From Leptospira montravelensis (GTDB lineage: Bacteria; Spirochaetota; Leptospiria; Leptospirales; Leptospiraceae): 64,000 bases of DNA. This document shows, piece by piece, positions 20,223-28,853 of this stretch (positions are counted from its first letter, which is position 1; the number at the start of each line of letters is the position of its first letter). Location: the NCBI RefSeq assembly GCF_004770045.1, contig NZ_RQFO01000016.1:645501-709500 (forward strand). The letters run 5' to 3'. The notes beneath the pieces were generated by a model. The model had not been told where the DNA came from. It saw only the letters and a program-made list of their open reading frames with translations, and searched no databases. A program made the position numbers and the translations under genes.

Positions 20223-21140
20223 TCACACTGGGTAGACTTGGATCTGGTTACGACCGTGGTTCTTGGCTTGGTAGAGCGCAATATCCGCTAACTTTAAAAT
20301 TTCCTCTGGTTTTTGGAGAGGATGCACCTTGGTGTAACCAATGCTAAGGGTGATGTTGAGGTAATAGTTATCAAAAATAAAAAAACGATGGCTTTCTACG
20401 GATTCGCGAAGGCGGTCCAGGACAATGGTCGCTCCTTCTGTGGTTGTATCAGGAAGGATACAACCAAACTCTTCTCCCCCAATCCTACCCACAGTGTCCT
20501 CTTCTCTGAGACAATCCACAAAGATATTGGCCATTTTTTTGAGAACCAAATCTCCAATGTCATGACCGTAGGTATCGTTAATGACCTTGAAATGATCGAT
20601 ATCAAGGACTGCTAGGACCGATTCCCGATTGCGTCTTTTGACAGTGGCCACTGTTTTCTGTAAACTTTCGGAAAAGGAACGTCGGTTCGGCAACATGGTG
20701 AGTTCATCCATATAAGCCAAACGTTTCAAACTATTGATCAGAACATTTTTTTGTTCTTCCAATCTTCTTCGTTCACGAACATCACGAATGATGGCCGCAT
20801 AGTACATTTCATTATCATTGTGAATGGTAAAAGCGCGGATCTCTACAGGAATGGTTCCTTTGGGTTTGGTGACAAGCTCCAGTTCTTTTAAAAATCCAGC
20901 TATATAGTGTGAATCTTTAGAACTAACAAAGGTTTCTATTGAGTTTTGTTCTCCTTTTTCATTTGGAGGAAAAAGAAAAGAAAACGTTTTATGGTATAAT
21001 TCGTCTTCGGAAAAACCAGTTAACGATTGTAATGCTAAATTACTAAAAAGTATTTTACCACTCGTATCTAAAACAACGATAGCATCGATGGATTGTGAGA
21101 CAATTTCTCTTACAAACACATCTGTATTAATCTCACTCAT
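20223..21140 (-). CDS. PAS-GGDEF diguanylate cyclase
   Basis: About 305 residues. A PAS sensor domain (~15-130; DAIVVLDTSGKILFSNLALQSLTGFSEDEL) is linked by a short helix to a GGDEF domain (~145-310; DELTMLPNRRSF ... LDIDHFKVINDTYGHDIGD). Residue numbers here count from an alternative ATG at 21158. The active site reads GGEEF (227-231), a catalytically competent variant, and an intact RxxD inhibitory site (R218-D221) sits five residues before it, so product feedback by c-di-GMP is expected. No membrane helix, so a cytoplasmic signal is sensed. I prefer the ATG at 21140, which overlaps the end of the upstream GH172-like gene by 8 bp. Confidence 0.9.
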   Translation of the reverse strand: MSEINTDVFVREIVSQSIDAIVVLDTSGKILFSNLALQSLTGFSEDELYHKTFSFLFPPNEKGEQNSIETFVSSKDSHYIAGFLKELELVTKPKGTIPVEIRAFTIHNDNEMYYAAIIRDVRERRRLEEQKNVLINSLKRLAYMDELTMLPNRRSFSESLQKTVATVKRRNRESVLAVLDIDHFKVINDTYGHDIGDLVLKKMANIFVDCLREEDTVGRIGGEEFGCILPDTTTEGATIVLDRLRESVESHRFFIFDNYYLNITLSIGYTKVHPLQKPEEILKLADIALYQAKNHGRNQIQVYPV

Positions 21141-22368
21141 GACCCCAAATTTCCCCATAACCTTTTTCGCTTCGGAATGAATCCCGCCACTTGTGAATAT
21201 GACGAAAATTAATTTCCGGTTTGTTGGTACGGAATTCTTTTTTCGGCAAAACCTGCATTGGTTTTGGGTTCAGACCTTGATACCAATAAGCAACAGAGAT
21301 TAAATCTAAGGTCAAGGAATTTGCATGTCCATGTTCCAATAAGAATAGGAAATTTTTTTCAAAACGAATAGGGGATTCCACCCAAAATCGGTATAAATGG
21401 GTTCTTCCCAACCAACCAACAGAATCAGATACTCGCGGATATCCGAAATAAGGATGCATAAAGATTTCTTTTGGTGACCAAGCTGTATTAAAAACATCTT
21501 CGGTTCCCGTGCCCTTTAGATTGGCTTCTGTTTGGTTGCCATCAATGAAAATCAGATCATCCCCTTCTCCATACCAAAGTGGTGTGGGAGAATCCACATA
21601 CAAATTGAGACCAATAAATTGTCCTTTGCCTTCCGTTTCGAGGACAGAGAAGTAATCTTCCTTTTTAAAAACAGTTTTTTCTGTTTCGCCGAGAAGACCC
21701 CACTCGTTTTCTTTCCCATTCGTCGTGTTAGGTTTTGTTGTATTTCGATTCCATTGTGCATGAAAACGCAAATTGGAATTTAAAGGTTCTTTCCACTCTT
21801 CGTAATCAATATAAAAATAAAAATTACTGATATCTTCCTCAGATTCATTTTCAATTTCAATCCTTGCCCCCGATTCAAAAGGCATTGGAAAGTATGAATT
21901 CATAGATTTACCTTTTTTAGGTGCCGCCACAAGTGGAGCGGAATTCATTATATATTCTTCTCCCCATCCTTGTCCAAAAAATTCACCTAATGGAACTTCT
22001 ACGGAAGGATGAGAATGATTGTCCCAATACATGCGAATCACAGCATTTTTTCTGGCCATTACATCTTTACTGGCAAGGGTCATCCAAATATGTTTGATCA
22101 CACCTCTGGATTTGATTTCCGCAATTGTAACTGTTTTTTTCTTTGGAATTTTAATAAAGTCATCATTTCCATTGGTGGGATCTGCACTCGAAATTCTTTG
22201 GTTACGATAGGTTTTATCTTTCCAAAGGGAAGACTCCCAACCATCAGCAAACAAAAGATTGGTGGATACACAAGAAACCAAGAGTAAAAAAAAGAAAACT
22301 GCTTTAGTTCGAAAACCATTGAATTTCGTTCTCACTCTAATCAAAAATTTTAGATAATCAGTTTGCAT
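21133..22368 (-). CDS. exported DUF2961 (GH172-type) protein
   Basis: 411 residues with an N-terminal signal sequence (FRTKAVFFFLLLVSCVSTNLLFADG; the Cys may be a lipoprotein acceptor). The body matches DUF2961: the early RGVIKHIWMTLASKD block, RMYWDNHSHPSVEVPLGEFFGQGWGEEY, and the late GTGTEDVFNTAWSP block containing acidic residues conserved in this family. DUF2961 members include glycoside hydrolase family 172 enzymes acting on fructose or arabinofuranose linkages; the substrate here is unknown. The product should be outside the cytoplasmic membrane. It is followed without a gap by the PAS-GGDEF gene. Confidence 0.8.
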   Translation of the reverse strand: MQTDYLKFLIRVRTKFNGFRTKAVFFFLLLVSCVSTNLLFADGWESSLWKDKTYRNQRISSADPTNGNDDFIKIPKKKTVTIAEIKSRGVIKHIWMTLASKDVMARKNAVIRMYWDNHSHPSVEVPLGEFFGQGWGEEYIMNSAPLVAAPKKGKSMNSYFPMPFESGARIEIENESEEDISNFYFYIDYEEWKEPLNSNLRFHAQWNRNTTKPNTTNGKENEWGLLGETEKTVFKKEDYFSVLETEGKGQFIGLNLYVDSPTPLWYGEGDDLIFIDGNQTEANLKGTGTEDVFNTAWSPKEIFMHPYFGYPRVSDSVGWLGRTHLYRFWVESPIRFEKNFLFLLEHGHANSLTLDLISVAYWYQGLNPKPMQVLPKKEFRTNKPEINFRHIHKWRDSFRSEKGYGEIWGHE

Positions 22369-22437
22369 AAATTAAGTTCTCTGTATTGTAAATGAATTTC
22401 TATTGCTATTTATTATTTAACTTATTTGGTGATGACA

Positions 22438-22929
22438 TTAGCCGATCTTTGTGTATGGTTTCCCACGATTCACTAAGGTAAGAAAAATCCCTGCCTGCAC
22501 AAGTGATTGCAAAAAGATTTCGATGACTACATAGAAGTGAATGGAAATAGAAACTTCTGGAATCAGAAATACCATACCCTCCAAACTTCCTACAGCCGGG
22601 GAAATGGCCGCAATTCCACCCAATACCGTCCTCATCCAGACCAATACAAACATCTGTTTGCCGAAAGTTTGATTGCGAAACCAATCCCAAATCACAATCA
22701 AAAAACTTACCATTAAGATGGCTTGAAAGATCAGCGCTGGAATTAACCAAGTCATGGCTCTCGTCCAAGCAGCTCCATCGTTTGCTGTAATCAGGAACAA
22801 TGGGAATACCGCATTTTCTCCTTCATAATAATCTTTCATTACTAATTGGAAATAGGGAATCGAAACCAGCAGATAAGCGGAAAGATGGCTGAAAATAAAC
22901 TGAATTGTGATTTTAATCTTCGGATTCAT
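22438..22929 (-). CDS. small integral membrane protein, unknown
   Basis: About 163 residues with four hydrophobic stretches: IQFIFSHLSAYLLVSIPYF, MTWLIPALIFQAILMVSFLIVIW, TVLGGIAAISPAVGSLEGMVFLI and VVIEIFLQSLVQAGIFLTLV. I do not recognise a family. ATG at 22929; the frame stays open to a TTG at 22944. It is divergent from glnD, whose start is 38 bp away, so the two genes share a very short promoter region. Codon use looks ordinary for the window. Confidence 0.65.
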   Translation of the reverse strand: MNPKIKITIQFIFSHLSAYLLVSIPYFQLVMKDYYEGENAVFPLFLITANDGAAWTRAMTWLIPALIFQAILMVSFLIVIWDWFRNQTFGKQMFVLVWMRTVLGGIAAISPAVGSLEGMVFLIPEVSISIHFYVVIEIFLQSLVQAGIFLTLVNRGKPYTKIG

Positions 22930-22967
22930 GTTAAAGTTGTCCAATAAGGTAGGAATCCCATCTTAAC

Positions 22968-25520
22968 ATGATGAAATCAGAACTCAAGGCAAAACTGCAA
23001 CGGACATTTCCAAAAGCCAAAACTGTTTCCTCAGGAAGGCTTTTTACACGCCAGTTGAGTAATCTCGTCGATGAGTCAATCCGCACCCTTTTTAATGAGG
23101 TTTCAGAAGGGATTTCCTTAAAAGACCATCTTTGTTTGATTGCTGTTGGTGGGTACGGTCGAAGAGAACTTGCTCCCTACTCAGACATTGATTTACTTTA
23201 TCTTCATGATGGAAAACTTTCGGACAAAATATTAAGCGAAATTATTTCAAAAGTTAACACATTCTTATACAACAATGAAAAGGAAGTAGGACATTCTTGT
23301 CGCACAATCAAAGAATCATTTTTGTATTTAGATCAAATCGAAACGTTTCATTCCGTGCTTGATTCTAGATTTCTTGTTGGTTCCGAGATATTATTTCAAA
23401 AATACAAATCAGAATTTTTATCAAAAATTCCAGAGAAAACCATAAATACTTATAATGACTGGAAACTCTCTTACCTTCGAGAACGAATCATTAATTCTTA
23501 CAATCCCATTTTACTATCTGAACCAAATATCAAATCCGATCCCTTGGGACTACGTGATATCCAACATATGTATTGGATTGAAAAAACAAATCCACTGGCT
23601 GATTCCGCAGATGGTGGTATTTTTAATTTTTATTTGATAGGGGATAGTTTAACACTATTATCAGCTTATGATTTTTTACTTTTAACAAGATCCGCCTTAC
23701 ACATCATTAGCGGGCGAAAGAACGATCGTTTGGATTTGGGATTACAAGGTGAAGTGGCAGAATATTTAGGTTTTGGACCAAAAAACGAAATCAAAACTCT
23801 CGAATCTTTTATGAGCCAATTTTACAAAGCGCAAAAAGATGTGTATTTCTATATTGGAACTTATTTGGATGAAAAAACCAATCGAAACAAAAAAAGAATC
23901 CAAAGAGAATTGTCCAATCCTGAAAGTTTATATGACGACATTATACAATTTTTCGCAGAATCACAGTTAAACGAAGAAGAACCTTCTCGCATTGATTTGA
24001 ACGAAATCCGATTTGCCTCTCATTTTATAGATGATGATTTTAAAAATCAAAAATCTGTATTAGATACTTTTCTTGGTATGTTACGCCAAAAAAAAAGAAT
24101 CGGGCATACACTCACTCTTATGCATGAGTGTAACATATTAGGAAAATTAATTCCTGAATTTGGAGCCTGTACAAACTTTCCTCTCTTCAGTTATCATCAT
24201 CAATATACTGTCGATGAACATACTTTATTAATTTTAAGAGAGTTAGATGTTCTAATTGCTGATTTATGGGAAGATAGACAAGTCCAAGATGTATTCAATG
24301 AATGTAAACATATTGAAATACTTGCACTCGCCATCCTCATCCATGATGCAGGAAAGGTAAAAGAAGGAGACCATAGTCAGTACGGTGCAGAACTTGCACT
24401 AATCATTGCAGAACGATTTCGACTTTCTGAAGAAGATACTGAATTATTGCGCTTTTTAGTTGCCGAACATATAGTGATGTCAGAACTCTCTTCCAAAAGA
24501 GATATTTATGATCCCAAACTAATCTCTTCTTTTGCAAAACAATTTTCAAATGAAAACACCTTGCGTTTGTTATATATTCTAACTATTATTGATACAAAGT
24601 CAGTTGGTCAAGGAGTTCTAACCAACTGGAAAAAAGAGATATTACACTTTTTATTTATATCAACTATTACCTATCTTCAAAAAAAAGAAATCACAGCCGA
24701 TACCCAAGAAAGAATCGAATCCACTTTAGAAACATATTTGATCGAAAAAGAAGGACTAACCGTCGAACAGACCGAACACATTGTCAACTTCGGCATGAAG
24801 ATCAAACCTTCTTCCTATTTGAATTATAATACTCCGAGAAGAGTATTCCAACATTTTAGTTTACTATATGAATGGAAAAATTCAATGTTACCTTTCCGCA
24901 TGATTGCAGAAAGAGAACCTGCCTTCGTTACTTTATCCATTTTTGCAAATGCTGACAAACAAATGTTACTCTATTTGTCAGGAACCATTTCCTCTTTAGG
25001 ACTTAGTTTAGTTGGATTACGATTATTTCGAACGGAAGAAAATCAACTCATTCTACAAGCACAAATTACTGACGAATTTGGCAGTGGTGAAATTGCAGAA
25101 CAACAAATTACTGATATTGAAACTACCTTGGCAGACTGTATTGAAGGGAAAACCAATATAGAAGATTTAGCATCCACTACAAATATTTGGAAAACTTTGC
25201 CACAAATTCCCGACGGAATGGTAGAGGAATTAGTGAAATTTGCCAATGACCTTTCAGAGACTTATTCTGTGTTAGAGGTAAGAGTTCCCGATTCTATTGG
25301 GCTTGTGTATCGTATTCTAAAAACATTACTCGACTTTGAACTTGATGTAATTTTTGTTAGGATCTCAACCAGCGCAGATTTTGCTTATGACTCTTTTCAT
25401 ATTCAAACTAAAAGTGGAAAAAAAATCGAAGATACAGGACTACTACTGGCTATCAAAGAGAAAATCCTCTCTGTTGCGCGAGTTAAAGAAAACCAAGGAA
25501 TCATGGAGATAAATTTTTAA
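22968..25520 (+). CDS. glnD: [protein-PII] uridylyltransferase / uridylyl-removing enzyme GlnD
   Basis: 850 residues, near the usual ~890. The nucleotidyltransferase motif GGYGRRELAPYSDIDLLYLH carries the metal-binding Asp73 and Asp75. An HD hydrolase domain (~405-490) has YHHQYTVDEHTL and ILIHDAGKVKEGDHSQYGAEL. Two C-terminal ACT domains (~670-740 and ~780-850) are expected glutamine sensors. GlnD uridylylates PII when nitrogen is poor and removes UMP when glutamine is high. No PII gene (glnB) is visible in the window. The GH13 gene starts one base after its stop, suggesting co-translation. Confidence 0.93.
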   Translation: MMKSELKAKLQRTFPKAKTVSSGRLFTRQLSNLVDESIRTLFNEVSEGISLKDHLCLIAVGGYGRRELAPYSDIDLLYLHDGKLSDKILSEIISKVNTFLYNNEKEVGHSCRTIKESFLYLDQIETFHSVLDSRFLVGSEILFQKYKSEFLSKIPEKTINTYNDWKLSYLRERIINSYNPILLSEPNIKSDPLGLRDIQHMYWIEKTNPLADSADGGIFNFYLIGDSLTLLSAYDFLLLTRSALHIISGRKNDRLDLGLQGEVAEYLGFGPKNEIKTLESFMSQFYKAQKDVYFYIGTYLDEKTNRNKKRIQRELSNPESLYDDIIQFFAESQLNEEEPSRIDLNEIRFASHFIDDDFKNQKSVLDTFLGMLRQKKRIGHTLTLMHECNILGKLIPEFGACTNFPLFSYHHQYTVDEHTLLILRELDVLIADLWEDRQVQDVFNECKHIEILALAILIHDAGKVKEGDHSQYGAELALIIAERFRLSEEDTELLRFLVAEHIVMSELSSKRDIYDPKLISSFAKQFSNENTLRLLYILTIIDTKSVGQGVLTNWKKEILHFLFISTITYLQKKEITADTQERIESTLETYLIEKEGLTVEQTEHIVNFGMKIKPSSYLNYNTPRRVFQHFSLLYEWKNSMLPFRMIAEREPAFVTLSIFANADKQMLLYLSGTISSLGLSLVGLRLFRTEENQLILQAQITDEFGSGEIAEQQITDIETTLADCIEGKTNIEDLASTTNIWKTLPQIPDGMVEELVKFANDLSETYSVLEVRVPDSIGLVYRILKTLLDFELDVIFVRISTSADFAYDSFHIQTKSGKKIEDTGLLLAIKEKILSVARVKENQGIMEINF

Positions 25521-25521
25521 T

Positions 25522-27150
25522 ATGGTATGGTGGAAAGAAGCTGTTATTTATCAAATATATCCTCGTAGTTTTCAAGATTCCAATGGTGATGGAATTGGTG
25601 ACTTAGAAGGAATCATTCAACGATTGGATTATCTAGCAGGGTCCAAAGATTCTCTTGGCATTGATGCCATTTGGTTATCGCCTGTATATCCATCACCCAT
25701 GTTTGATTTTGGGTATGATATTTCTAATTATGAAGAAATTGATCCTGTTTATGGTGACACCCAAACATTCAAACGGTTGTTAAAGGAAGCCCACAAACGT
25801 GGTATCCGAATCATCATGGACCTAGTGGTCAATCATACATCCCACCTCCATCCTTGGTTTATCGAATCCAGATCCTCTGTGAATAGCCCCAAAAGAGATT
25901 GGTATATTTGGAAAGAACCAAATCATAATGGTCCACCTAACAATTGGCTAGGTGCATTTGGAGGTTCCGGTTGGGAATATGACAAAAGAACAGGTGAATA
26001 CTATTTCCATTCTTTTCTCAAGGAACAACCAGACCTCAATTGGCGTAATCCCGACGTTGAAGATGCTATATTTAGAATGATGAAGTATTGGTTGGATATG
26101 GGTGTTGATGGTTTTAGACTAGATGTAGTCAACTTATACGTAAAAGATGAATTTTTACGAAACAATGCTTCTTATTTTATGAAAGGACCAAGGCCGTACG
26201 ATAAACAAGTTCACGCCTATGATCGTGATCGCCCGGAAATGCATGGAATTCTTCGTCGTATGCGTAAACTTTTAGATTCTTATGACGAAAAACGTATGTT
26301 TGTTGGTGAAATCATGCAAGATTTCCCTGGAAACGTTTTACTACCAGCAACTTATTGTGGTCGAAATGACGAGTTACATCTTGCATTTAATTTTATGTTT
26401 TTATTCTCGCCTTGGAAGGCAGAACGATTCTACCAAATTGTAAAAGATTTTGAATCGGCACTTGGTGAAGATAATTGGCCAAACTATACTCTTTCTAATC
26501 ATGATTTCCCACGTCATATTACAAGGTATGAAAAAGGTACAGACACCATTGCAAGAGCAAGACTTGCCGCCTGTATGATGTTAACTTTAAGAGGAACACC
26601 TTTTTTATATTATGGGGAAGAGATTGGAATGAAACGCCAAAAAGTTCCATATAACAAAATTCAAGACCCAGTTGGAAAAAGATACTGGCCTTTCCATCCT
26701 GGCCGTGACCCAGAACGAATTCCAATGCCTTGGGATGGTTCGGATAACACAGGATTCACAACGGGAAAAGCTTGGCTTCCTTTGTACGAAGAAAAAAATA
26801 TTGTAAACGTGGAAAAACAAAAGGAAGATCCGAATTCTCTTTTTTTCACGTACAAAAAATTAATCCAAATCAGAAAGGATAGAAAATCTTTAAGAAAAGG
26901 AAAATTAAAAATCCTATTAAGTTCAGACAAGCAAGCGTTATATTACAGAAGGAGAGATGGCAAAGAAGAAACTTATATATTTTTAAATTTTTCATCTAAA
27001 CCTGTCAGCGTTTCCTATCCAAGAAAATGGGTACTAAATGAAATTCTATTTAGCTCAAGCAACCGAACCTCTTCCCATGAACTTGAAAAGGAGTTGGACA
27101 CCGGCGGATTACTTTTGTTGCCAAATGAAGCTGTAATTTTTGGAAAATAG
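25522..27150 (+). CDS. GH13 alpha-glucosidase / oligo-1,6-glucosidase
   Basis: 542 residues, typical of GH13 alpha-glucosidases. The start VWWKEAVIYQIYPRSFQDSNGDGIGDLEGI is diagnostic. Catalytic residues are visible: nucleophile Asp201 (DGFRLDVVN), acid/base Glu263 (FVGEIMQ) and transition-state Asp328 (SNHDFPR). NHTS and TPFLYYGEEIGM are also present. No signal peptide, so it acts on imported or internal alpha-glucosides such as maltose, isomaltose or trehalose; sequence alone does not choose between them. The start follows the glnD stop after a single base, so expression should be linked to glnD. Confidence 0.9.
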   Translation: MVWWKEAVIYQIYPRSFQDSNGDGIGDLEGIIQRLDYLAGSKDSLGIDAIWLSPVYPSPMFDFGYDISNYEEIDPVYGDTQTFKRLLKEAHKRGIRIIMDLVVNHTSHLHPWFIESRSSVNSPKRDWYIWKEPNHNGPPNNWLGAFGGSGWEYDKRTGEYYFHSFLKEQPDLNWRNPDVEDAIFRMMKYWLDMGVDGFRLDVVNLYVKDEFLRNNASYFMKGPRPYDKQVHAYDRDRPEMHGILRRMRKLLDSYDEKRMFVGEIMQDFPGNVLLPATYCGRNDELHLAFNFMFLFSPWKAERFYQIVKDFESALGEDNWPNYTLSNHDFPRHITRYEKGTDTIARARLAACMMLTLRGTPFLYYGEEIGMKRQKVPYNKIQDPVGKRYWPFHPGRDPERIPMPWDGSDNTGFTTGKAWLPLYEEKNIVNVEKQKEDPNSLFFTYKKLIQIRKDRKSLRKGKLKILLSSDKQALYYRRRDGKEETYIFLNFSSKPVSVSYPRKWVLNEILFSSSNRTSSHELEKELDTGGLLLLPNEAVIFGK

Positions 27151-27180
27151 TTTTTTTTTTGCAAAAACCAAAGTGACTCT

Positions 27181-27202
27181 TTCCCATATTATAAAATGGG
27201 AA
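27181..27202 (+). terminator. possible terminator hairpin after the GH13 gene
   Basis: TTCCCAT (27181-27187) and ATGGGAA (27196-27202) form a 7-bp stem with an 8-nt loop, 30 bp after the GH13 stop and before the efflux operon. The downstream stretch is AT-rich but has no clean T-run, so intrinsic termination is only plausible. Confidence 0.4.
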
Positions 27203-27263
27203 TAGAATTTAGAATTATTTTAAACTGTTGACAATTCTTCTTCGGGGATTTGGCTGGCAGTAG

Positions 27264-27620
27264 ATGGTTCGAGGTATGAAACAGACTGTGATCAGCAAAC
27301 TTTCGGTTCTACTGTTCTCGTTTATCTTCCTCAGTACTAACACGGATGGATATCCGGCCTCCCATACCTCTGACATAAAGACTAATTCATATAATATATC
27401 TAGCATTTATGATTTAAGCTTTTTCATTAACAACATTTCCGAAACTAGCGAAGAAGAAGCAGAATTAGATTCTTTTCATCAAAACCAAGTCCCAGCTACT
27501 TTAACTTCTTATACTTCTTTACTTGCTGAATTTTTTTCCGAATTTTTAACGTTCCAACAGCAAAAAATAATTTCTAATGAAAGTTTAGAAAAACCCAAAA
27601 ACCGCGCTCCTCCACTCTAA
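27264..27620 (+). CDS. small exported protein at the head of the efflux operon, unknown
   Basis: 118 residues. An N-terminal hydrophobic segment (KQTVISKLSVLLFSFIFLSTNTDG) looks like a signal peptide; the rest is polar with no motif I recognise, ending in Pro-Pro-Leu. The start may be the ATG at 27264 or the in-frame ATG at 27276; neither has a good ribosome-binding site. It runs in the same direction as the RND adaptor gene ~100 bp downstream and may be a small accessory or leader gene of that operon. A conserved role is unproven and a chance reading frame is possible, though the signal-like start argues against it. Confidence 0.5.
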   Translation: MVRGMKQTVISKLSVLLFSFIFLSTNTDGYPASHTSDIKTNSYNISSIYDLSFFINNISETSEEEAELDSFHQNQVPATLTSYTSLLAEFFSEFLTFQQQKIISNESLEKPKNRAPPL

Positions 27621-27646
27621 TTCCTCTAAAATCTTATTCCATTAAA

Positions 27647-27664
27647 GGTACCGTCAATGGTACC
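27647..27664 (+). repeat. paired GGTACC palindromes ahead of the adaptor gene
   Basis: GGTACC (27647-27652) and GGTACC (27659-27664) are separated by six bases. Each arm is itself palindromic, so the pair is both a direct and an inverted repeat with 12-bp period (just over one helical turn). It lies 60 bp before the adaptor ATG at 27724 and could be an operator or a small hairpin. Confidence 0.4.
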
Positions 27665-27723
27665 GAATGATCTTAGATCTAAATCATTTGTTTCAACATT
27701 CGATTGAACAAAGTGAGGATACC

Positions 27724-28842
27724 ATGAAATTTCCTTTAGAGTTTAAAAACTCATCTTCTTATAAACTTTCTATATTTATTACTTGTATCATCTTAATAAA
27801 TTCATTCTTAGCAAATTGTCACTCACGGAATCACGAAGAAAAAAATTCCTTAACTGCTGCTTATCCTTGGAAACAAGATGTGACGATTGAAAAAAATTAT
27901 GTAGCACAAGTAAAAGCAATCCAACGCATCGAAATTAGAGCCTTCGAAAAAGGATACTTAACTAACATTTATATGGATGAAGGAAAAGTTGTGACCAAAG
28001 GGCAAAAACTTTTTCAAGTGATGCCCATGCTTGTAAATGCCCAATATGAAAAAGCAAAGGCTGAGTATGAATCCACATCCATCGAATATGAAAACACTGA
28101 AAAACTTTTTAAGGAAAATGTAGTTTCTCAAACAGAGTTATCCTTAATCAAAGCTAGGTTAAAAAAAAATAAAGCAACAATGGATTTGGCTCAAATCCAC
28201 CTAAACTTAGCGACTGTTACTGCACCATTTACTGGAATCACTGACCGTTTCCAAGTTCGTTTAGGAAGTTTGGTCGAAGAAGGAACTTTACTCACAACTA
28301 TTTCCGATATATCAAAACTTTGGGTGTACTTTAATGTATCTGAAAAGGATTACCTAAATTTTACAAACAATAGGAAATCAGGTGATAAACCATTAAAAGT
28401 AAAATTCTTAATGGCAAATAACCAACTTTTCAAATACGAAGGTGTCGCTGATACAATCGAAGGAGAATTCGATAGCGAAACTGGTACGATTCCCTTTCGA
28501 GCCACATTTCCAAACCCAGAGCGACTTTTACGTCATGGAGAAACTGGCAATGTTGTTGTTCATGAAAAACTAAATGATGCATTAATCATTCCTCAAAAAG
28601 CAACCTTTGAAGTTTTGGACAAACACTATGTTTATATAGTAAATCTTAAAGGTAAAATCAAAGCCACTGAGATCAAAATTGCAAATGAAATACCACATTT
28701 ATTTGTAGTTGAATCAGGAATTTCAGAGAACGATATCATCCTTTTAGAAGGACTTGGAAAAGTTCATGATGATGATGTAATTAAATACAAAGTAGAATCT
28801 CGTGAAAATATTCTGAAAAGTTTTGATTTAGCTGCTCATTAG
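27724..28842 (+). CDS. RND efflux periplasmic adaptor (membrane fusion) lipoprotein
   Basis: About 372 residues from the ATG at 27724, preceded by a GTGAGG ribosome-binding site; the frame is open upstream to 27667. The N-terminus is a lipoprotein signal ending INSFLANC. It is followed by the lipoyl-like half motif (RIEIRAFEKGYLTNIYMDEGKVVTKGQKLFQV), a coiled-coil hairpin (~YEKAKAEYESTSIEYENTEKLF...), the second lipoyl half (LATVTAPFTGITDRFQVRLGSLVEEGTLLTTI), a beta-barrel and a membrane-proximal domain. AcrA/MexA-type adaptors bridge the RND pump and outer-membrane channel; both partners follow directly. Confidence 0.9.
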   Translation: MKFPLEFKNSSSYKLSIFITCIILINSFLANCHSRNHEEKNSLTAAYPWKQDVTIEKNYVAQVKAIQRIEIRAFEKGYLTNIYMDEGKVVTKGQKLFQVMPMLVNAQYEKAKAEYESTSIEYENTEKLFKENVVSQTELSLIKARLKKNKATMDLAQIHLNLATVTAPFTGITDRFQVRLGSLVEEGTLLTTISDISKLWVYFNVSEKDYLNFTNNRKSGDKPLKVKFLMANNQLFKYEGVADTIEGEFDSETGTIPFRATFPNPERLLRHGETGNVVVHEKLNDALIIPQKATFEVLDKHYVYIVNLKGKIKATEIKIANEIPHLFVVESGISENDIILLEGLGKVHDDDVIKYKVESRENILKSFDLAAH

Positions 28843-28853
28843 GAGAACCATTT

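Noticed and set aside
22406..22768. 120-residue minus-strand frame overlapping the small membrane protein
   Set aside because: It is an alternative frame of the 22438-22929 gene, whose four hydrophobic helices make it the better coding choice.
27228..27250. TTGACA upstream of the efflux leader gene as a -35 box
   Set aside because: No TATAAT-like hexamer occurs at 16-18 bp, so the promoter cannot be supported.
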